DNA from: Microbacterium azadirachtae
GTDB lineage: Bacteria > Actinomycetota > Actinomycetes > Actinomycetales > Microbacteriaceae
Assembly: GCF_000956505.1 (NCBI RefSeq)
Contig: NZ_JYIX01000037.1
Location: 1-64,000 of the forward strand
Direction: 5' to 3'
DNA: 64,000 nt
The notes beneath the pieces are model-generated. The model was not told the DNA's origin, did not search any database, and saw only the letters and a program-made list of their open reading frames with translations. The first letter of the stretch is position 1. Each line of letters starts with the position of its first letter. Shown here one piece after another: positions 60,251-64,000 of this stretch. The position numbers and the translations under genes were made by a program.

Positions 60251-61417
60251 TCAGACGAGAGGGAACTGCACCTCGAGGACCCACGCCTTGTGCACGGAAC
60301 CGACGGTGAGCTCGCCACCGAGTTGGTGTGCCCGCGCTGTCATCCGCATGATGCCGTAGCCACCGGACGGGAGCACATCTCGTGCGGCCTTCGTCGCCAG
60401 CGGGCTCCGCACGGACATCCGCACGGTGCCGGATGTGACTCGCACGGTGATCTCGACCGCCTCTCGGCCGCCGTGCTTGAGCACGTTGGTGATCGACTCG
60501 CGCGCGATGCGGGCGAGTGCCGCGTCGATGACGCGGGGAACCCGGGGGTCCGCGGCGTTCCCATCGAGGAGGAGCGTCGCCCCCACGCCGTGCAGCTCCG
60601 ATCGCGCGCTCTCGAGGGCGTCGGCCAGGCTCTCACGAGGCGCCTCGGCCAGCACTGCGGGGCCCTTCGCCTGTTCGACGACCCGGCGCAGATCGCCGAG
60701 GGCCTTGTGCGCGGCATCGCGGATCGTCTGCTGGGACTGTTCGCGGAGCTCCTCGTCGATGGGCTGCTCCAAGACCCGGGTGTACATCGCGATGACGGTG
60801 AGGTCGTGGGCGATGACGTCGTGCAGTTCGTCTGCGATCCTCTGCCGCTCGGCGAAGGCGGCCTCCTGTTCGGCCAGATGCTGCGCGCGCAGGCTCTCCT
60901 GGAGGCGCCGCTCGCGCGCGGAACCCACGGTGAGCAGATAGCCGACTGCTCCCGAGACCGTCGCGACGACGAGTGCTGCGGCGACGTTGGTCAGCGTCAG
61001 GCCCGGCACGGCGAAAGTCGCGGCGGCTGCGCCGGACAGCAGGAAGCCGCCGACGAAGGCCACCAGCAGCGGCCTGGTCCCGGTCCTCACGACACAGCCC
61101 ATGGCGACAGCCAGCGCGACGACCGCCGCGCCCTCGTTCGCGACGGCGAAGGAGACGCACATCGCGGACAGGAGCATGACGACGGCCAGGAACGGTGACC
61201 ACGCGAAGAGGGCGAACACCGCGGTGAGGGCGAGCTGGAAGATGGAGGAGACGAGATCGTCCGCGGGGGAGACGATCACGAGGACAAGACTGATGACGAC
61301 GCCCGCGGAGGTCAGGGCGAGCAGCGTCAGGCGTTCGGCCGTCACGAGCGGCGTGGACGCCCCGAGCCGGAGCAGTCGAGCGATCCGATGGGCCGGTCGC
61401 GACGGTTCGGAAGACAT
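60251..61417 (-). CDS. Sensor histidine kinase of the peptide-linked two-component system
   Basis: 388 residues. Five to six membrane helices occupy about 30-155, with almost no external loops. The histidine box is RQRIADELHDVIAHDLTVIAMYTRVLEQ and the N box ARESITNVLKHGG. The D-x-G-x-G motif is replaced by VRSPLATKA, while GGYGIMRMTARAHQLGG is kept, a pattern seen in other HisKA_3 kinases. The start with GATAAT 7 nt upstream is preferred over an ATG three codons earlier. It lies downstream of a 22-residue peptide gene on the same strand and is divergent from its regulator. Confidence 0.87.
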   Translation of the reverse strand: MSSEPSRPAHRIARLLRLGASTPLVTAERLTLLALTSAGVVISLVLVIVSPADDLVSSIFQLALTAVFALFAWSPFLAVVMLLSAMCVSFAVANEGAAVVALAVAMGCVVRTGTRPLLVAFVGGFLLSGAAAATFAVPGLTLTNVAAALVVATVSGAVGYLLTVGSARERRLQESLRAQHLAEQEAAFAERQRIADELHDVIAHDLTVIAMYTRVLEQPIDEELREQSQQTIRDAAHKALGDLRRVVEQAKGPAVLAEAPRESLADALESARSELHGVGATLLLDGNAADPRVPRVIDAALARIARESITNVLKHGGREAVEITVRVTSGTVRMSVRSPLATKAARDVLPSGGYGIMRMTARAHQLGGELTVGSVHKAWVLEVQFPLV

Positions 61418-61457
61418 GGCCCTCATTATCGCGGGCCGCTCTCCATGCGCCGTGAAG

Positions 61458-61493
61458 GTCGCAGGTGAGGCGCTGACCCACCTCGCCTGCGAC
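61458..61493 (-). terminator. Hairpin between the small peptide gene and the kinase
   Basis: GTCGCAGGTGAGG and CCTCGCCTGCGAC form a 13-bp stem with one mismatch and a 10-nt loop, 8 nt after the peptide stop codon. It would limit read-through into the kinase gene. Confidence 0.65.
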
Positions 61494-61500
61494 ACCACCA

Positions 61501-61569
61501 CTAGTTGCAGACGCCGAACGTCTTGCAGAGCCAGTCCCAGATTCCGGTGTAGGTCGAGACGATGAACAT
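61501..61569 (-). CDS. 22-residue Cys-containing hydrophobic peptide
   Basis: A complete short gene missed by length cut-offs: ATG, 22 codons, TAG. A near-perfect ribosome site (GAAGGAAG) lies 6 nt upstream and a hairpin 8 nt downstream. The product begins MFIVSTYTG, continues with IWDWLCKTFG and ends VCN. It has two tryptophans, two cysteines six residues apart, and only one Lys and one Asp. It sits between a kinase and its regulator, like a pheromone or small bacteriocin gene. No homologous family is recognised. Confidence 0.65.
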   Translation of the reverse strand: MFIVSTYTGIWDWLCKTFGVCN

Positions 61570-61739
61570 GGCGCACTTCCTTCGCAGATTTGAGCCGGGC
61601 GTCGGGTCGCTCGGTCGGGTGTCTGCATGCTGGATCCGTGTGGGAAGTGCGCACATTGGACCATTGGCCAGCCCTGCCCAGACTTCTGGCCAGTCCTTTT
61701 CTGACCTTCGGTGAGCACGCGCGCGCGTAGTCTCGGAGG

Positions 61740-62396
61740 ATGACCTCGACGACCGCGTTGATCGCCGATGACGATCCGTTGGTGCGGCGCGCTCTCGCCG
61801 TGTTCCTGACGACCGCCGGCATCGAGGTCGTGGAGGAATCTCCGGACGGCGCTCACGCGATCGCGGCCGCTCGGCGCCTGCGCCCGGACGTCGCTCTGGT
61901 GGACGTGCAGATGCCGGGCGTCGACGGCGTCGCGGCCACCGCAGGGATCATCGAGCACTCGCCGGACACGAAGGTCCTGGCGATCACGACATTCGGGTCG
62001 ATCGAGTCGATCATGCCGATGCTCCGCGCGGGAGCCTCCGGTTACCTGCTCAAGGACACCGACCCCGAGGACATCGTCGCCGCCGTGCACGGAGTGCTCG
62101 CAGGCAACGGCGTCTTGTCTCCGCGGGTCACCACCCGGCTCATCGCCTCGATCCGCGAAGTCTCGACGCCGGCCGTCGAACCGCTCGCGGAGTTCGAGGT
62201 GCTCTCAGACCGGGAGATCGAAGTGGTCCGGCTTCTCGCCGCGGGCCTCTCCAACGCGGAGATCGCCCTGGAGATGCACGTCTCCGAGGGGACCGTCAAG
62301 GCCCACCTCGGCAACATCATCGCGAAGTGGGGCGTCCGTGATCGCGTTCAGGTGCTGATCCGCGCCGCTCGTTCCGGGCTCGTCTCGTTCACCTGA
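61740..62396 (+). CDS. NarL/FixJ-family response regulator
   Basis: 218 residues. Receiver: ADDDPLV, Asp in VALVDVQMPGVDG, Thr in AITTFGS, Lys in LLKDTDPED. HTH: LSDREIEVVRLLAAGLSNAEIALEMHVSEGTVKAHLGNIIAKWGV. TAGTCT lies 6 nt before the ATG, so it is probably leaderless. The partner kinase is divergent across the peptide gene. Three small membrane proteins follow and are likely targets. Confidence 0.92.
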   Translation: MTSTTALIADDDPLVRRALAVFLTTAGIEVVEESPDGAHAIAAARRLRPDVALVDVQMPGVDGVAATAGIIEHSPDTKVLAITTFGSIESIMPMLRAGASGYLLKDTDPEDIVAAVHGVLAGNGVLSPRVTTRLIASIREVSTPAVEPLAEFEVLSDREIEVVRLLAAGLSNAEIALEMHVSEGTVKAHLGNIIAKWGVRDRVQVLIRAARSGLVSFT

Positions 62397-62440
62397 GCGC
62401 CCGGCCATCCGTCTCATCGGTCTGGACAATCGTCTAGCGA

Positions 62441-62523
62441 TGTCTGCACCTTCGTCCTAACGCCTGGTGCCGCGCGCTGGCGACGATGAATGCAGGCGCG
62501 TTCCCGTTCGCGCCATGTCTGCA
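62441..62523 (+). promoter_or_regulatory. Pair of ATGTCTGCAC elements before the small membrane-protein operon
   Basis: ATGTCTGCAC occurs at 62440-62449 and 62515-62524, the second ending just before a TTGACG -35-like hexamer (62528-62533). TGTCTGCA occurs once more at 61620-61627, between the peptide gene and the regulator gene. Candidate regulator sites. Confidence 0.45.
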
Positions 62524-62587
62524 CGTCTTGACGAGACCGGCACCTGATCGAGTGTCGTGAGACCCTGCCGCCACGAGGAGATGACAG

Positions 62588-62827
62588 ATGACCGACCCTC
62601 GACACCAACTGAAGTCGGCGACGTTCGCCGCGATCGGTCTCACGGCTGTGCTCGTCCTCACCGGGACAGCCATGACCGCGTATGCGCTCGTCGGACTGGA
62701 GCGCGGCTCCAGCCTGTTCACCGCGACACTCTTGTGGGCGCAGGTGTTCCTCATGGCCGGCGCCGTCATCGGCGTGGGCGCCGTGTTCCTGAAGCTGATG
62801 TGGCCGGCGGCGAGTCCCGCGGCATGA
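62588..62827 (+). CDS. Small two-helix membrane protein (first of three)
   Basis: 79 residues. Helices FAAIGLTAVLVLTGTAMTAYALV and LLWAQVFLMAGAVIGVGAVFLKL. GAGGAG lies 7 nt before the ATG. The next gene overlaps by 4 nt. No family recognised; by position a target of the adjacent two-component system. Confidence 0.72.
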   Translation: MTDPRHQLKSATFAAIGLTAVLVLTGTAMTAYALVGLERGSSLFTATLLWAQVFLMAGAVIGVGAVFLKLMWPAASPAA

Positions 62828-63108
62828 TCGCCGCTCTGAGAAGGATCCGTCTGGCCTGCGGGCTGATCGCGGTCGGAGGTTTCGCGGTCATCGGAGCGAG
62901 CCGTCTGATGGCGATGCTCGCGCATATGCCGGGCCCCGGGTTCCTGGGCGCCGCGGAGCCCGCCGTCTTCATCGTCGCGTGCACGCTGGTCGTGGCCGCG
63001 GTGATCTCGATCCCCTACCTCCGCGAGACGACACACCCCGGCGGATCCTCAGGATCCGCAGTCAGGAAGAGCCCGGTGACCCGCATCAGCGAGGACAGCC
63101 TGCGATGA
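62824..63108 (+). CDS. Small two-helix membrane protein (second of three)
   Basis: 94 residues. Helices LACGLIAVGGFAVIGASRLMAML and PAVFIVACTLVVAAVISIPYL, then a basic/polar cytoplasmic tail of about 25 residues. It overlaps both neighbours by 4 nt, so the three genes are strictly coupled. Confidence 0.68.
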   Translation: MIAALRRIRLACGLIAVGGFAVIGASRLMAMLAHMPGPGFLGAAEPAVFIVACTLVVAAVISIPYLRETTHPGGSSGSAVRKSPVTRISEDSLR

Positions 63109-63257
63109 GGCAGCTGTCCGAGTGGTTCAGCTTCAACGGCTCGGTCTCCGTGCCGGTGACGTGGCAGGGGTGGGCGACGCTCGGCATCGCCATCGCGGCG
63201 GTCACGGGCGCGGCCTCGCTCTGCGTCCTGCTCGCGGGCGGCTCGGTCTTCCACTGA
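63105..63257 (+). CDS. 50-residue single-helix membrane peptide (third of three)
   Basis: 50 residues. A polar N-terminal half (MRQLSEWFSFNGSVSVPVTWQG) and one C-terminal helix (WATLGIAIAAVTGAASLCVLLAGG). It may be a membrane-active or immunity peptide, by analogy with operons next to peptide genes. Unrecognised. Confidence 0.6.
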   Translation: MRQLSEWFSFNGSVSVPVTWQGWATLGIAIAAVTGAASLCVLLAGGSVFH

Positions 63258-63296
63258 GACCGACGTCTGGCGCAGCAGCGCTCCCGGCACTGCTCG

Positions 63297-63318
63297 TCTA
63301 TATACTGTTCTATATAGA
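63297..63318. promoter_or_regulatory. Operator of the VapBC-type pair
   Basis: TCTATATA-CTGTTC-TATATAGA, a perfect 8-bp inverted repeat that also supplies the AT-rich -10 region; typical of antitoxin autoregulation. Confidence 0.65.
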
Positions 63319-63336
63319 ATCGGCGAAGGAGGAACC

Positions 63337-63552
63337 ATGGCAGTCACATCCATCGACATCAACCCTGACGAGTTGAAGCAGGCCAAGGAGCTCGCCGGCA
63401 CATCTACCAACCGCGAGACTGTCGATCTCGCACTGCGCACGCTCATCGCTGTTCGTCGCCAGCCTGCCGCCGTCGAGCGCATCATCGGCCGCACGTTCGC
63501 CCCGGAGCAGATCGACGCTCCCACGATCGCACCGGCTGCCGCGCGTACGTGA
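63337..63552 (+). CDS. VapB-like antitoxin
   Basis: 71 residues. The N-terminal ribbon-helix-helix-like part (VTSIDINPDELKQAKELAGTSTNRETVDLALRTLIAVRR) matches the DUF2191/VapB group, and the C-terminal 25 residues would wrap the toxin. GAAGGAGGAA precedes the ATG. It overlaps the toxin gene by 4 nt. Confidence 0.85.
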   Translation: MAVTSIDINPDELKQAKELAGTSTNRETVDLALRTLIAVRRQPAAVERIIGRTFAPEQIDAPTIAPAAART

Positions 63553-63953
63553 CGACGTACCTCGTCGACAACAGCGTCTGGCAGAGGGCGGGCTCGAGCA
63601 GAGCGATCGCCGACAAACTGCGATCGCTCTCTCCGAACCACCTCATCATCACCTGCCCGCCGCAGGTGCTCGAGTACTGCCATTCCGCGCGGGATCCTCA
63701 CGAATACGCGGAGCTCCGGGAAGACATGGACGAGCTCCTGCCGGCGTGGGAGCACCCCAATGAGCAGGAGGTGCTCGACATTCAGCAGGCGCTCTGGGAG
63801 AGGGGACTCGTGCGCGCGGCCGCGGCGTTCGACTGCCTGATCGCCGCGTACGCCGTCGCCAACGATGCGGTGATCCTGAACTCCGATCACGACTTCGGAT
63901 ACATCGCGCTCGCGACCGACGGAAGAGTCCGGCAGGAGTACGTCCCGGCCTGA
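63549..63953 (+). CDS. PIN-domain ribonuclease toxin (VapC-like)
   Basis: 134 residues. PIN acidic residues lie in YLVDNSVWQR, QVLEYC, FDCLIAAYA and NSDHDFGYIA, the normal order for VapC nucleases. GTG start overlapping the antitoxin stop. No truncation is seen, so the pair is probably active. Confidence 0.88.
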   Translation: MTTYLVDNSVWQRAGSSRAIADKLRSLSPNHLIITCPPQVLEYCHSARDPHEYAELREDMDELLPAWEHPNEQEVLDIQQALWERGLVRAAAAFDCLIAAYAVANDAVILNSDHDFGYIALATDGRVRQEYVPA

Positions 63954-63960
63954 TGGCCCC

Positions 63961-63990
63961 GAGAGCCGCCCAGAATCCCGGACGGCTCTC
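63961..63990 (+). terminator. Terminator-like hairpin after the toxin gene
   Basis: GAGAGCCG and CGGCTCTC (8 bp) with a 14-nt loop that itself contains complementary CC/GG bases, 8 nt after the stop. Confidence 0.55.
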
Positions 63991-64000
63991 TGCTGCTCTG

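Noticed and set aside
1..64000. tRNA, rRNA or riboswitch genes
   Set aside because: No cloverleaf, rRNA core sequence or known riboswitch consensus was found by eye; a tRNAscan/Infernal run would settle this.
1..64000. Prophage, integrase or insertion-sequence transposase
   Set aside because: No integrase, transposase, terminase or capsid gene is present; the only mobile-looking sequences are short repeats.

Overview
The window is a 64-kb piece of a high-GC actinobacterial chromosome. GC is strongly enriched at third codon positions, GTG starts are frequent, 4-nt ATGA/GTGA gene overlaps are common, and Tat-type and lipoprotein export signals recur. The gene families (DUF222-HNH protein, DesK/DesR-like two-component systems, GPH sugar symporter, WXG-like small proteins, mycoredoxin) fit Microbacteriaceae, most likely Microbacterium or a close relative. 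That placement is an inference from content, not from a marker gene. Many genes have a TAnnnT -10 box 6-7 nt before the start codon and no Shine-Dalgarno, so leaderless transcription is widespread.

Layout. 1-4 kb: a type VII-secretion-like cluster (WXG-like proteins, a large membrane-inserting substrate-like protein, two soluble partners, one membrane protein) with overlapping genes. 4-14.7 kb: housekeeping and metabolic genes (alcohol dehydrogenase, GIY-YIG protein, malate dehydrogenase, YpfJ-type metallopeptidase, aldehyde dehydrogenase, GPH symporter, mycoredoxin, GT2-GtrA glycosyltransferase, polysaccharide deacetylase), separated by several families of short intergenic repeats. 14.7-22.9 kb: two NarL-type two-component systems, one with its own ABC exporter and one with a SHOCT-domain membrane protein, then a GntR/HutC regulator. 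An array of four hairpins lies between the second system and the SHOCT gene.

22.9-33.6 kb: secreted proteins. These are a Tat phospholipase C behind a PHO-box-like element, a 1302-residue multidomain protein with a degraded exonuclease/phosphatase-like domain, two small exported proteins, a sedolisin (S53) protease and a beta-propeller protein. 33.7-40.2 kb: a complete oligopeptide/dipeptide ABC transporter with a metal-dependent amidohydrolase (dipeptidase-like), probably a peptide-uptake and hydrolysis operon under a GntR-type operator. 40.2-45.7 kb: a CitA/CitB-like two-component system divergent from a NitT/TauT-type ABC transporter.

45.8-55.9 kb: a frameshifted DUF222-HNH gene, a Tat metallophosphoesterase (second PHO-box-like element), a secreted beta-propeller, an MHS-family MFS transporter, a membrane protein/XRE regulator pair, an amidohydrolase, an NAD(P)-binding protein, and a divergent EamA transporter/MarR pair with a symmetrical leaderless promoter. 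55.9-64 kb: an integral membrane protein, a secreted thioester-domain protein followed by an ECF sigma factor fused in one polypeptide to a zinc-finger anti-sigma-like segment, membrane helices and an extracytoplasmic domain. A two-component locus follows, with a previously unannotated 22-residue peptide gene between kinase and regulator and three tiny membrane-protein genes downstream. A VapBC-type toxin-antitoxin pair ends the window.

The most promising unusual systems are the small-peptide/two-component/small-membrane-protein locus (60.2-63.3 kb), the thioester protein plus one-piece sigma/anti-sigma/sensor, the hairpin array at 21.2-21.45 kb, and mobile-looking intergenic repeats that have entered two coding genes in frame.
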